Part shown: positions 1 to 12,677 of the stretch, piece after piece
Position numbering within the stretch: position 1 is the first letter of the stretch
Layout of the letters: every line of letters starts with the position of its first letter
Assembly (NCBI RefSeq): GCF_036884655.1
Contig: NC_088340.1
Location: forward strand, 9,194,501 to 9,258,500
Reading direction: 5' to 3'
DNA from: Musa acuminata AAA Group
Taxonomy: Eukaryota; Streptophyta; Magnoliopsida; Zingiberales; Musaceae
DNA: 64,000 nt
Made by a program: the position numbers and the translations under genes
The notes under the pieces: generated by a model
What the model was told of the DNA's origin: nothing
Database searches by the model: none
Seen by the model: the letters and a program-made list of their open reading frames with translations, nothing else

Positions 1-22
1 GCCATCATCTCTACCATTATCT

Positions 23-25
<3 letters not shown>

Positions 26-66
<41 letters not shown>

Positions 67-79
67 CTTATCAAAGAGC

Positions 80-125
<46 letters not shown>
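26..125. repeat. compound (AT)n / (AG)n microsatellite
   Basis: A TA-dinucleotide run at 26-62 is followed, after about 20 bases, by an AG run at 83-125. The AG run ends exactly at the splice donor of lipoxygenase exon 2, so read on the minus strand the intron opens with GT followed by a long CT run. Confidence 0.95.
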
Positions 126-126
<1 letters not shown>

Positions 127-128
<2 letters not shown>

Positions 129-1314
129 TGTTGGTAAAGAAAACCCTATCCTCAGGGTTGTCAAACTTGGAGTGCAACCATGACTTGCAGCTGATGTTTG
201 CAGCAATGGAGTCATCCGCTGAGGAGAGGACGATATCACTGAGATACATCTCCTTGTGGTGCTCATTCCTCACAAACACAGCACCGATTTCTCCGAAGCT
301 CGGTGGGACGCTGAAGCTGGCTTCGTACTTGGCAGTTTCAACGCCGTGGCTGGCCTTGTGAGCGAACGCCGCAATCGTCTTCTTCTCCAGTCCCGTTGCT
401 GCCAAAACATCAGGAACACTTGTTATTTGGTATAAGATATAAGATCTCATTCATTATGTCAAACTAAGGTTGAAAGGTTTAATGGATTGAGAACCCAATA
501 CAATTCACAAAAGTATCAAAATCTTAACATATATCAGGTCAGATACCAATTCAATCTAAGAACATAAGTTTCTATGAGCCTAACATTGGATATTACTGTA
601 ATCTGACTCCTGAATATTTTATCCTCTCAACTCATTTTATTATCTCAACACTTATGAATATATTTTTTATATCTTTTCCTATTTATAAGTGAGTTTATTG
701 ACTATTATCTTCTCCTTACTCTTAAGGAATCAAACTTCGCCGGAGTCGATATCATTTTACAGGTAGGTCCGTTCATCTTCATCGAGTCAAACCACAAGTT
801 TGTCTACCCGAATACCAGATTGTTATCTTCTCCGCCAGAACAGAAGAGAAGATGAGAGGAATTCTCTTCTTCGCCGTTATCTTCAAGTATTTTAGATAGA
901 TATTAAACCAGGAGCAGATCATCTCTATCGCGTAAGAAGATGATTACCCGGGTCGAGTTCGGCGCTGACGAGCTCAAGGTGGAGGGATTTGCCAAGCAAA
1001 TCGCCGATGTCGTCGAGCCCCCGCGTTATGCCGATGTGGGCGAAGGCTCCTCCCACGGTCGGCAGCACCGTCAAGACGGCGTTGACGGTGACCGGCCTCT
1101 TCGCGGCCGCCACCACAGCCGGAGTGGACTCCTCGGCGGCGGCGGAGCAACAGATCTGCCGTCGACGCCTCGACGCCCTCCCGCGTCGAGCCGACGACGA
1201 CGACACCATGGGCACGCACGAGGCGCCATGGCCAGAGAGCAAGGGCTTATGGGAGAGGAAGAGGGAGGGGGCGTGGGTCGGAGCTCGTAACCCTTGCTTC
1301 AGCATATTAGTCAT
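127..1314 (-). CDS. LOX: Lipoxygenase, plastid 13-LOX type, 5' part (runs off the left edge)
   Basis: Two coding exons are visible on the minus strand. Exon 1 is 1314-948 (ATG at 1314) and exon 2 is 398-127, separated by a 549-base intron with a GTAATC donor and a CAG acceptor; the join leaves one base of a codon in exon 1. Exon 1 encodes an N-terminus rich in Ser, Arg and Ala that looks like a chloroplast transit peptide, then the motif LLGKSLHLELVSAELDP typical of type-2 plant lipoxygenases. Exon 2 encodes the rest of the PLAT/LH2 beta-barrel, including FGEIGAVFVRNEHHKEMYL and DRVFFTNK. Enzymes of this family add oxygen to linolenic acid at C13, feeding jasmonate and green-leaf-volatile synthesis. 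The catalytic iron domain lies outside the window. An alternative start at the second Met (codon 4) cannot be excluded. Family assignment is secure; the 13-LOX subtype is inferred from the transit peptide and motif style. Confidence 0.88.
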
Positions 1315-1373
1315 GCGGAGGAGGAACGCTCGAGAGTGCTGTGATGGATGAAGAGGGCTACCGGTCGGCTAGT

Positions 1374-1381
1374 CCTTATAG
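1374..1381 (-). promoter_or_regulatory. Candidate TATA box of the lipoxygenase gene
   Basis: The minus strand reads CTATAAGG about 60 bases upstream of the ATG at 1314, a normal distance for a short 5' UTR. It is based on motif and position only. Confidence 0.4.
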
Positions 1382-3220
1382 AGGGCTCGCCAGCCGCAGC
1401 GGTGACTACAGTCTGCAGCAATCATAGATGAATATTGTATTGTTCATCCATGGCTGCATGATTCACGTGGGAACTGACTGCCCTCTCTATCGTGCACTCT
1501 CCTACAAACGATGACTACTTAGGTAGCAGATTTGCGTGCATTTTTGTTCCTCTGTCGATAGAATCTGCGATATTTTACCGCTTACGCCGCCGACGACGTG
1601 GACAGGGAGATACAGCGTTTCATGAGGCCCTTCTTCCCCAACTAGCGACTGGTTCCATCAAGATGAAGAGGCACAAGAAAACGACGAGACCGAACCGTAG
1701 TGCAAGCTGGTCTGCATAGTTCTAACCCTAGCTAAGTTTCAATTGGAATCGAATCTAAATTTATTTGGTTATGGAATCTAAATCGACCCTACATGGTTTG
1801 GTTTCGATTCTCAAAATTTAAGAACCAGGATCATTGGATCCGCAATCGGGGTTCGGTCTACGTCCTTATGCTTTATGCTAAGCTGTCGATCAACAAGGAT
1901 GGGGAAGAGGAAAGAAAATATCAATAAGGATACCTCTCCTCTCCTCTACACCACACACGCTCAATCCATGCGAGCGTCCCCCTAAAGAACACATGGAGAA
2001 GAAGCTTTCGGGTCCAACATCACCGAATCATGGAGACAATAACTATTAGTCTGTCGATTGCAATCAATTCATTATAAGAGTGACGAACGAGGTGAAGGAG
2101 TACAGTAGATTTGGTGATCTAAGCAAGATTAAGAATCTCAAGAATAATAATAATAAATAATGATGACGAGTTTCTCATGCCACAATCCTTAAGATTTGTG
2201 TCACATCAAACTCTAAAATAAGATTGAAGTACAAGCATAATAGAGAGAGAATAAAAGAGAGAGATAATTGAGTCACGCATGAATAGAAAAAGATATTAGA
2301 AAATATTTATGTGTGAAAGACATCAAGATAATAATGTCGTATGGATAAAAGTCGAAAGGGCCAAATTATCGATAGGGATTTATTCATAATTTAAAAGATT
2401 GATCTTGTGAGTTGGATCGGATCACATTATCGATTTGTAATGGCGATCTAACCATCACCTTAAAAAAAAAAAAGAAAAGGAACTTCACGTTGAAACCAAG
2501 CCAATAGCATTATGATCATAAATACCTAAAAAATAGGAGGAGGAAATGGTGATCACGGAAGCCCTCGACGTTCTCCTCCACTTATATGCTACGAGCATGA
2601 GGAAAAAATGGCGTTTCCCTCCTCCACACATCACCTTTACCCAGACAACACCGGCGTCGCAACCAAGTGGACCACCAAGGAATCAGCTTGTAGTTCCTCG
2701 TCCTTCGTCCCCTCCTTTACTTCCATTAAAATGTCACCTCTTTCAATCGATGTTCGAGAACGATTCCAAGCGCATCTCAATCTCCATCCATCGAAACCGA
2801 TGCAGATGGCTTGGCGAGTAGCTTCGTTAGTCTACCGATCTCCATCAAAAGTTGTTTGACGTGTGGCCTAAAAGATGCCATCTGATGTGTCATTTCAAGG
2901 AATGAAAGCGATAAAGTTATGAAAAAACTCGATTGACGTCGGACAAACAATGACGGATTTTGGTTTTTAATGACAGGAGTAGAAATATAAGAAGAGATAA
3001 ATTAATAGAAAAATATACCTCTACGGAATGAATGCTCTCATGAATGTCTCGCATCTTTCACATGTCTTGTGACAGTCAGAAAAATCCAATCCGTTGATTC
3101 TCTCTCTCGATTGATGCATCATAATATTTTATCATCGACTATAGACATAGATAAGATTATAAAAAAAATATGATTTTATCAAATAAAATACATGATGTCA
3201 TTTCTTGGAACAAAGCAATA
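1382..3220. other. Intergenic spacer without a supported gene
   Basis: Short open frames occur (for example at 1492-1719 and 2546-2821) but none resembles a known family or shows splice context. The stretch is moderately AT-rich unique-looking DNA and probably includes the lipoxygenase promoter next to 1382. Confidence 0.5.
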
Positions 3221-3373
3221 ATTCTAATTTGGTTTGAAAATAATAAAAAATCTTAATTTGAAAATTAATATTTTCTCTTGATGGGATTAATAATTCTAAT
3301 TTGGTTTGAAAAATAATCTTCCTTTGAAAATAATAAAAAATCTTAATTTGAAAATTAATATTTTCTCTTGATG
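3221..3373. repeat. Two-copy direct repeat, about 80 bp
   Basis: The phrase running from TAATTCTAATTTGG to ATTTTCTCTTGATG occurs twice in a row, the second copy carrying a short internal addition (AATCTTCCTTTG). The pair sits just upstream of a long TA microsatellite. Confidence 0.8.
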
Positions 3374-3386
3374 AATGGTATGCTCG

Positions 3387-3506
<120 letters not shown>

Positions 3507-3633
3507 CTTTGTAGAGATGAATCTTTATTTATAATCTCTAACAAATCTTATTATTTTTAAGCATTTATTTGTCTAGTGAGACCCTTTTACCAAAGGTTAA
3601 AATTTCCAAACATCAAATGATACATTTTAAAAA

Positions 3634-3730
3634 GTGTTAATTAGTTTAATTGGTAAAGATCTTAACGGTTTATTGAGCTCGATACTATTATTTCATGGCA
3701 TTCCGATTTATTTTGAAAGATAAAAAAAAA
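3634..3730 (+). mobile_element. Possible tRNA-derived SINE fragment
   Basis: The stretch contains TAGTTTAATTG at 3642-3652, which fits the RNA polymerase III A box. About 24 bases later AGCTCGATACT (3676-3686) matches 8 of 11 positions of the B box, and a short A run follows at 3722-3730. That order (A box, B box, A tail) is what plant tRNA-derived SINEs show. I could not identify a target-site duplication, and AT-rich DNA can mimic an A box, so this stays tentative. Confidence 0.3.
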
Positions 3731-4579
3731 TAACAGATCCACCTCATCTAGTCGGTGTTGGATCCGAATAAATTTGAACACGTGTTTAAATCAGCAAAAT
3801 TTCTTTGTTTTACTTGGAAAAATACGTCGAATTATAGAATGGTAGAATCCATTAAAAATAGAAGCACAAATAACTACTGCAACAAAGGAATTTAGGGATA
3901 CACTAAAATGAAGTATATATAACCACTGTACTGCAACAAATAAGTGATGAGATTGTAAGTCAAAACGATCCGACCTTCGGCCCCGTCGAGCCAAAAATCG
4001 TTTGATGCTGGGCCGGAATTGGGTTCCGGTTTATTTCGGATCAAGCCCGATCATAAGCGTCCTCTCCGACTCGACGATTTGGTGCTGCAGTCGAGAAGCA
4101 ATGTAAGAAACCCATGATCATCAGACACCACGACATCACAATTGGATCTGCCATATACGCTTTAGATAGAACCTTGGTGAAGAGAAACATGTTAGCTAAC
4201 AGTTCAAAACTCAGAAGAACGTAATGATTTCAGTAGCCAATATTATTCACCAGTAGCAAACCAATAAGTGCAACTCCATGCGTGGCATCCACAACACCGC
4301 CAAGGCACATGAACTACCTGACAAGCCCAGGGATGATCTTTGAAGAAGGGGAAAAAAGTTTTAAAAAAAGAGAAAAATCAAAACTCTCAACGTGCATAAA
4401 ATTCTAGTACCAAATGTGCATCCAGTTTACATGATGCATTAGAACAGATGCCAGTTACAGTGGATGAAAAATTTTGTAAAGCATGCGAGGACAGATTGGA
4501 GGAGAAAAGACCAACTCCGTTGTATTGCAAGAATCTGGCCGTGACAAATTACCTCCAGCAAACAAACATTTTTGTCGGT

Positions 4580-7500
4580 TCAATCAGATTGTAGACAATA
4601 TAGCTGGCGAATGTTCCCCGAAGCTGCACACAAAATCTCAGTCAGTCAAAGCAATTGTGGAAACATTATAAGGACATTTTAGGTAGATCAATATAATGTA
4701 CTATGAAGATATCTAGGGTTGTAAATCATCCAAAACAAAAACTGACCCTGACCCCATCCATGTATCTGAGATCCAGTCTGGATTTAAATCTGATACGGGT
4801 CAAGTTCAATACTAGCCTGATCCAGCAATCTAGTTGAATCAAGTATGGATCAGGGCTGTCCTGATCCAGCAGTGATCCAATCCAACTTATATTGTATAAA
4901 ATTATGTGATCCATATAATTTACTAAATTAGCCTATAGTATATCCCCCACTAATTCAAGAGAATAACAATCAAAGCAACCTCATTTTAATGTTTAACCGA
5001 ATCATAGCATACCCCTCCCTCTCCTCGTCACTCCTGATTCTTTCTTTTCTTGATCCCTGCGATACCTTGTTTGATCTCTCACTTAATTCATCTCTCCCTT
5101 CTTCCGCACTGCCACCAAAATCCATGTTCATCCCCCGAGATCAAAAGATGCAATCCCAAAAAGATGTGTAAGGCCAGTCCCAGCAAGAGCTCAGTAGCAA
5201 CCTTCGAGGGGTGAATCTTTGGTCTTAAGGCATTGGTGACAACCATCACTGTGAAGAGGTTCTGGATGAAACAGATATCCACATCTTACTATACATGCAC
5301 TAAGTATTTTACAATATATAAATTTACTATGTTGCTGCTACTTACCTAGTATATTCCGTAAATAACAGGTGTCCTGAATGAAGGTATTATGCGACACACA
5401 CACACACACAAAAAAAAAGTATAGATACTATATTGAAGCAAAAGCTCCCAATTTTTAACCTAAGTTCTACCAGCTGGATGAAGTAGTAGGAAACTAAGCA
5501 TTACCGTATAACCAATCTCTAAAATGTACATGAAGGGCCGATGCTAATTCTCGCTTTCGGTTCTCATCAAGTTGCACATCCCTGATAGCTTCTTGAACAT
5601 CAGTCAGATTTGAGTGCTGGAGAAAATTACAGATTGCAAATGTTTTAAAAAAATGGCATTATAGAAGAAATACAACTATAGCTGTAGTCATCATAACACT
5701 CAAGTAGGTTCTACCTTCTTTTTCTGGGATGCTCTATAAATTTCAGGCAACGGAAATGGGTTATATTTTGTGGACTGCGGTGAGTCAGCTCCAAACCAGT
5801 TAGGAATCTGCATGTAATAAATTACAACTTGTTAGATGTTACATCCGTGAAGACTAGCAAGAAGCCCACAGAGTGTTTCACATATCAGATGAAGTGTTTC
5901 ACACTCAAAAATACAGCTAAGGTTTTATCAATAGTCAAGGAAAATTAATTAGCATAAAACTGCCAGGACAAATTTTGAGCATTCACCAGAAAAAAAGAGA
6001 AAATTTAAAGGAAATATTGATACTGATTTTTTTTTAAGTGCTCGACCAAGAACTGTAACAATTTGAGCATACCAAGAAATTAGTAAACTGATCAGGATCG
6101 ATACATGTGGCAGACTCAGCTTGAACATCAGAGACCCCTGCAGGGTGGGACAAAGAATCATGAGGGTCAACCATCCCCAGCACCAAGGGTTCATCCCATC
6201 TATTGATGCTCGAATCAACACCAACTTGAGTTAAGTGATCCTCCAGTTGTGAATAGTAGGTATTAAATGGTGCGACCTGTGAAGAAAGGATATAGAAGTG
6301 CTCAATACTGCATGACGATATATAATTCTTGAGGCTTTAATCCAGAAGAAAAAAAATCTACAACACGCGAAGAACATAATCCATGATTTTAGTTCTGAGG
6401 TTCATCTAAAGGTGCTTCTAGGCACAGAAGTAGATATAACACTTCCGTTGATTTAAGAAATTGCAGTAGCAAGTCACTGTTAAATGGATTGGTAAATATG
6501 AGATCTCCTCACCGAGTCACTAGTATCAACTAATACTTTAGTTAAGTAAGCAACTTGTCTTATCCTTCGGTGTACCACTAACCACCAAACTCATGTATGC
6601 AACAGTAACATTTTCGGATACCATTTCTTAATTCTCTAGCATTGTAATATACAAAAGCATGGCTCATTACACTGATCACACATAGTATGCAACATGAGGA
6701 ACAATAGGAACTTTGCTTTATCCATTATGCTCCTATCATATGAACCAGGGTCTGCCATACCGAACCGTACCACCCGGTACGGTCGGTACGTACCGGTCCG
6801 ACAGGTTGTCGGTACGCGGACCGCCTGTTACCGGTCCGAGTGCACCATAGCACTGTAGCAGTGCTACAGTACTCGGCACACCTGGGTGTACCGCTCGGTA
6901 TACCGTACCGTACCGGTACTGAGCCCAGGTCGAAATACCGGTACGGTACGATATTGTGAACCTTGATATGAACAATATCTTTCTCAACCTCTCTTATTGA
7001 ATAATATAAGCACAATACCAAAGCATTTCTAATCTTTTTTATCTTATTAAAATCTATCTCAACCTCAATTTCAACGTATGATAAATACTACATTATGCTT
7101 ATTATGCTCCTAGTCCTACTCATACAAGATTGTGGCTTAGTATTTATTTTGTTTCATCTCCATCTCAATAAACAATCAATACAGACGAAGAAATATTATG
7201 TTTAGATGTTCAAGCCCAATTGCAGGCCAAAATCCTATGATCAGTGTCAACCACGTGATTTAATATTAGAGAATGAGATTACCATAACTAAATAAGAAAC
7301 AAACATAACTGAAAGGAATCCACTTGCACCTTCTTTAGATCAAGGTCTTCAATTTCGAATAATACCGTTCGGTACGGACGATATGTATCGATCCGTCAGC
7401 AGACCAATACACGGACCGTCCGTTACCGAGTGGTATATATATATAAGGCGATGTCGCCTTTCCCTTCTCCCACGCGGGGCGACATCGCCTAAATCTAAAT

Positions 7501-7716
7501 AACATGGGGTGTAGGCAACATATCGCAATGCCGAAGTACAAGGAAGAACAAGCAGACTCATAGGATAGAATTCCATGCTCGGCTACATTTTTCAATCCTT
7601 AGGGTAGACTCCGGATCCTTATTGATTGAGCTCGAAGATGAGCAAACGGAAGCACGCTTTCGCACATCAACAAATGGCATGCAACTGGAAAAAGCCATCC
7701 TTTACTACCGGAGATG

Positions 7717-7747
<31 letters not shown>

Positions 7748-10700
7748 CTTTTATATATAAATATATATATATAAGATTTTTTTTACTTATATATATATAG
7801 GCGACATTGTCGAGGTAACGTCGCCTCGTTTTTCTACGACATCACAGAACGGTATACCGCTCAATATACAATACCGTACCATACCGAATGAATATCGAAA
7901 TTCCGGTACGGTATGATATTTTAATCCTTGCTTTAGACCACTCAAACATGTCCTAGAAAAAATGTCATTATTCCTGGATGAAGAAAGTTATTCTCTTTCC
8001 ATTAGATATTCTATTAAGAAAGTTATTCTCTTTCCATTAGACATTCTATTATGCTGTAACATCATCCATAATATATTTTACTTATAGGTTTATAAGATCA
8101 TGATCCAACAATAGGTTAGTATTATCCAGACTGAATGAACTGTGATATCCTAACAATATCAGTTAAAAGTATCAGAACTTATAAAACTAGTCATGCTCCA
8201 TTTTTTTTATTATCATTCACATGTCTGTTCTACTGTATATCAGAAATGAAAAAGAGGCCACCAGAGAATTTGAATCTTTGCTGATAAAAGGATAATTTAG
8301 TAAATAACTGTTTAGATAAAGATTACAATCAAATTTTGATTGCATCATAATGTTTGATGCCTCATTCATCTTCACCCATGCTTTGATATCCACGCATATT
8401 TGGCATCAATAATTTTATTCGGATGGGATGTGCACTTCCCATTTAAAATATTAATGGCAAGATATGGATACAGAAGAAGTAAAAAAAATAAAGAAACAAA
8501 GAACACTTACTTGCAATTTATGATTATCTCCAACGATAAGAGGTTGTTGATTAACCCCTAAGCAAAACAGACATTCACGACAATTTGCAATACAAATGCG
8601 TTTTGCAGCTGCAATAACCTGTACCCTCTCACAGTGCTCCACTTTAACAGCCTAAAAAAAATAAAGAAAAACACAACTACTGAATTCAAAATCCAATCAA
8701 GAAAACAGCATAAGTAAAACATTCACATGCCAAGAGGCATGAAAGAAAGTAAATCTTACTAATATTTGTTCTATATAATTAGTTTTGCCAACTTGCTCCA
8801 CGGCATATTACAAAAACATTAAACATATAACAATATATTAGGATAAGGAAAAAAATAAGTGGACATAGAAAGCAAATGAAATGGTTGATAACAGACCAAA
8901 ATTGTAGCTGCTCCTAGAAATAATACATATAAAATCATCAAGCATTCAATTATTAGAAAATGAAGAACAAGCAGCACTAGATATGTAGGTTTTTCCATTT
9001 TTTAATGTTAAGATATCTTATTATCTACGTATGAAATTTGATGATGTTGCTTAAAGTTTAATTCATTTTCATTTTTATTCATAGGAATTAAATATATGTT
9101 TGCATATGCACCTGTGCCTGCATACCTCGTATGCCTCCGCCATGACCCAACTACTTCCATTCCACTTCCACTTTTTTAAAAGCTTGATTAGGCAGACAAA
9201 ATGTGTACAATTACTAGCTTATGCACTATTGATCTAATAACACTTTGCATTATTCCTCTAAAGTGATCTTTGATAAGCACAATGTGATCACCGCATACCT
9301 TACCAATGGCACCAAGAACAACAGTCGCATCTGAACATCCATAAATTGTAGCATAGCTCAAAGGTGCTAAGATGTATATCACTGAATCATGGCAGTTTAA
9401 CACCTGCAGTATAACAGCTTTATTTTTATATAGAACCAAGTAAAAGTTAATATCACACAAAAGCTAGCTAGAATATGATGGAACCTCAACTATAACACAT
9501 TGTTCTACTAGTCAATTAGAAATTTTGAGAGCTACTTATCTAAAATCCTTTCACAACAGTATTCTGTTCTTGCCTCTGTCACCGTTGTTTGCTTGGTGAT
9601 CAATATTAAATACAAAAATTCTATAAATTATTAGCAATAACATGCTGTAAAATATCCACAAGAAATGGTGTTCCAACACATTAGAATTAACAAACCAAAT
9701 TTAACCATGTGCACAAGTTTTTCAAAGTAGATGCACAAATTGCAGTAGTCCACAAGAGTCAACATCTGAAGGCAAGGTTTTCCATACCATGAAATTCCAG
9801 GTGTACGACCCATTATTTACCTATATGCAACTAGCAGCACATGGACTGAACACTTTAGATGAAATCTAATGTACATGCATGAACCCAGTTATTTTTGGTT
9901 TATTTACAACTAAAGCAGGTTCAATTCAAGTAAAATCCTGATGCATTCAAGGGCTAGTGTTGGAAAATTGCTGCAGTAACCTTAGAGAGAAGAATTAGAA
10001 GAGTTAGGGTCAAACTGGAGTGGTCCGCCATATCCGAACCAGATATGGATAACTAAATTTGTACACGTCAGATACCTTTATCTCTGTCCCACTTTAAATA
10101 TAAAAATGGACATGCTCGGGTTATAATTGCACCCAAACATTTGAACTCCAAATACATATAGAATAGTCAAATTACTTATATTAATCTAAGAAAGAAATCA
10201 TTTGACTGTATTTTCCTATGTAATATATTTGTTTGAAACAAATATGGTAACAAAATTTAGTATTTGTTTAATATCCATATCCAAATTCTTATCTGCCGAT
10301 CTAAAACGGATATGGTTATGGTTTCTCCACTATTTGATCTGTTTGGACACATAAAAAGAGAGCATGTGACTGCTATAGATATATATTGTTTTATTTTTGT
10401 TTTTTTAACTTTGCTAGCAGCCTATGAGATTGCACTGAAATCTTGCTCCATAACAGCATATCATATTTATACACCAGCATGCCAAAACCCAATATGGATC
10501 GAGATTGTCAAACCTGGTTTGAAGGTACGAATGAAGGTTTGCCAATGTGGCCTTACCTTTAGAGAAGGCCCCTTAATATCACATGGCTGCTTGACCACCG
10601 AAGCTTTTGATATACCCTCCACAAAAGTTACACTTGTCACGTATGTTGAATTAGCAGGCACAGAGGTCCCAGGAGGTGAGCTGCTTTGGACCCTTGTATG

Positions 10701-12677
10701 ACTTGAGCAGATATCAGTCATTGGCACATCCAAGTCTGCAGCATTATGCATATTGTTGTCCTTTGCTAATACCTTCTCAGCATTATGTTCCAATGAAACG
10801 ACTATGTTTTGCACGACCCAGTCATGGACTTGAGCTGCAGAAACAGGAACAGCAGGCATGTCTGGATCTGAATTAGCAAAAAAAGGAGCTGCTTGGGTCA
10901 ATGGAATTCCTTCAGAAAAATGGAGAAGGAAACCAAGGTGTTCAAATCTTTCCACTGTCAAAACCTGTAAATGAGATATTTAACAAGAAAAAAGCAGAAA
11001 AGATGTCATTACTTTGGAAAACTGAAAGAATTGCAACGGCATGTAACAAATGAGAAGTATTAGGATGTCCTCATGTGACAGACAAACCAGAGATTCATCA
11101 CCCTCCCCTTCAGCAGGCTCCGCCAATAGGGTAATAATATTGGCCATATGCTTCTGTAAGTATGATAACTGATGAGCTTCTTCATCCACTTGTGAAGGCA
11201 TAAATCGACGACTATTACTGCGTACAAGCTGCAAATTTAGCAAATTAGGGATTCAGAAGCCTAATTTTTCTATTTATCTAAATCATAGATGTGCTTGATT
11301 ACCATAGCATGAACAATAAAACTAAGCTGAATGCGACTACAAAATTTGAACAATCTGACTCAAATTTCTTGGCTGGCGCTACTGTAATCCAAATTTTGCA
11401 GATAACATATGAATTCACTTAATCAATTCAAGGAGTACCATTCCAGTGCTGCTTTCAGGGAGCATTTTATCAAGTACCTCCATCTTTTTGATTGGGCAAG
11501 AGTTCAAATTCAGATTCTAAAGGGCAACCAGGAATAGAACAATTTCTTTAAGAATCAAAAAGCCCCTTTTGTGATAAATTTTCAGCTATGCTCCTGATTT
11601 ACCCCCCCATGCTCCACTTGCCAAGGTGTCTTTATTTATATCATCTTGAAAATCTAACGACCATGCATGATGTTAATCACCGAGCTTAGAAATGAAACAT
11701 GATTGAACAAGCTCTCCTACTTGTTCAGGTATCAAAATTTAGCTAGAAAGATGTATGACTTGTGCTTGAAAATACAATTAGTAAGGGGTCGAAAGTAGCT
11801 CAAATATATTTCCGATTATTTCAAAAGTAATTGCATACTTGTAAAAGAGTAGAAGCACCAAATGTTGCACGCTAAGAAGGACCAACATTGCTGATGATCA
11901 GAAGTTTCTATCAATATTCTCTGGTTCTTCTATGCTGCATTATATTGGCAATATCCAAGTGTCGCCATAATGGACTGATTTTTTGGAGGTTACTCACATA
12001 GCCAACAAATTACATGTGCACAGCTATTAGAGACTTCAAGTACGATGATTGTTCTTCAAAATTAGATCCTATGAATCTTTTATTCCTAGCATTCAAAATT
12101 TTGCAACGGGAAGCAATTTGTGTCACCGAATGCGAAATGGTTGAGGAGAAAGTTGCAAGGATTAAGACAGTTCCAGGACCTGAAGTGGCGAGAGGGCGGA
12201 CAAATAGCCGTCAAAGGCCGATGTGGAGGGCCAGACATCGGCGATGGCAGCCGAGTCCTTGTGCGGACGGGGGACCAGCCGCTTGTAGGACTGGACGTAG
12301 AGAAATAAGACAATATCATGGACGTCGGCGAAGCCGTCCAGATCGGGTTCGAAAGGGAGGACGGATGCAAGGGTATCGAGGGCAAGGCGAGCGTGGTCGA
12401 GAGAGATCTGGAAGGCGTCGGCGAGGGCGGGGACGTCGACGCGGTGCGGGGAGCTGATGGATCTGTGGAGGAGCTTGTCAGCGAGGGCGGCTAGGGTTTG
12501 GGTTCCGTCGGAGAAAATGAGCTTGGGAATGGGGAGGAGACCGTGCTCGAAAGGCTCGCGCCGGGGGCGGAGGAGGAGCTGGGGGGAGCGGGCAGAGGTG
12601 GCAGCCGGGGCGGGTGCGTCGACGGAGGGAGGAGAGGAAGAGGCGTCGATGGAGGGCTCGACTTGGCCTTCGACCAT
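4580..12677 (-). CDS. TBCCD1: TBCC (tubulin-binding cofactor C / C-CAP) domain protein, nine exons
   Basis: I rebuilt nine coding exons on the minus strand: 12677-12180, 11228-11088, 10964-10557, 9403-9299, 8651-8511, 6276-6073, 5807-5715, 5616-5505 and 4623-4580. All introns are GT-AG and the frame stays open for 581 codons up to a TGA at 4582-4580. The protein tracks the plant family of Arabidopsis At3g57890 along its whole length. It has an N-terminal RREPFEHGLLPIPKLIF block (about residues 38-54) and a conserved DVWPSTSAFDGYLSALSPLQ block ending exon 1. The C-CAP/TBCC beta-helix region lies at about residues 340-430 (exons 4 and 5), with NCHDSVIYILAPL, GCSDATVVLGAIGK and ANCREC. The C-terminus is NIRQLYCLQSD. 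Members of this family are linked to tubulin and cytoskeleton organisation; the exact role in plants is inferred. The ATG has a good context (GCGATGG). Intron 5 (6277-8510) carries two hAT MITEs. Confidence 0.93.
4720..4910. repeat. GATCCAG-rich dispersed-repeat-like segment in TBCC intron 8
   Basis: Words such as CTGATCCAGCA and GATCCA recur several times over about 190 bases between exons 8 and 9 of the TBCC gene, beginning with AGGGTTGTAAAT. The composition resembles plant MITE interiors, but I could not define termini or a flanking duplication. Confidence 0.3.
6746..6965. mobile_element. hAT-type MITE, copy 1 (220 bp)
   Basis: The element starts CAGGGTCTGCC and ends GTGAACCTTG, so its ends form imperfect terminal inverted repeats (the right end read backwards is CAAGGTTCAC). 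The 8-bp sequence ATATGAAC flanks it perfectly at 6738-6745 and 6966-6973. An 8-bp duplication with CA(R)GG termini is the hallmark of the hAT superfamily. The interior is dominated by GGTACGG/CCGTACC palindromic words and has no coding capacity. It lies in intron 5 of the TBCC gene. Confidence 0.9.
7341..7930. mobile_element. hAT-type MITE, copy 2, long form (590 bp)
   Basis: It begins CAAGGTCTTCAA and ends TTAATCCTTG, with the flanking 8-mers CTTTAGAT (7333-7340) and CTTTAGAC (7931-7938) matching at 7 of 8 bases. The outer parts match the other family members (GGTACGG words), while about 370 extra bases inside hold TA runs and a GGCGA/TCGCC hairpin at 7446-7490. It lies in the same TBCC intron as copy 1. 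Confidence 0.82.

Noticed and set aside
5088..5282. Minus-strand frame with a hydrophobic stretch (LLLGLALHIFLGLHLLI)
   Set aside because: It lies inside TBCC intron 8, has no family match I know and no splice partners. It could be a captured fragment but there is no positive evidence.
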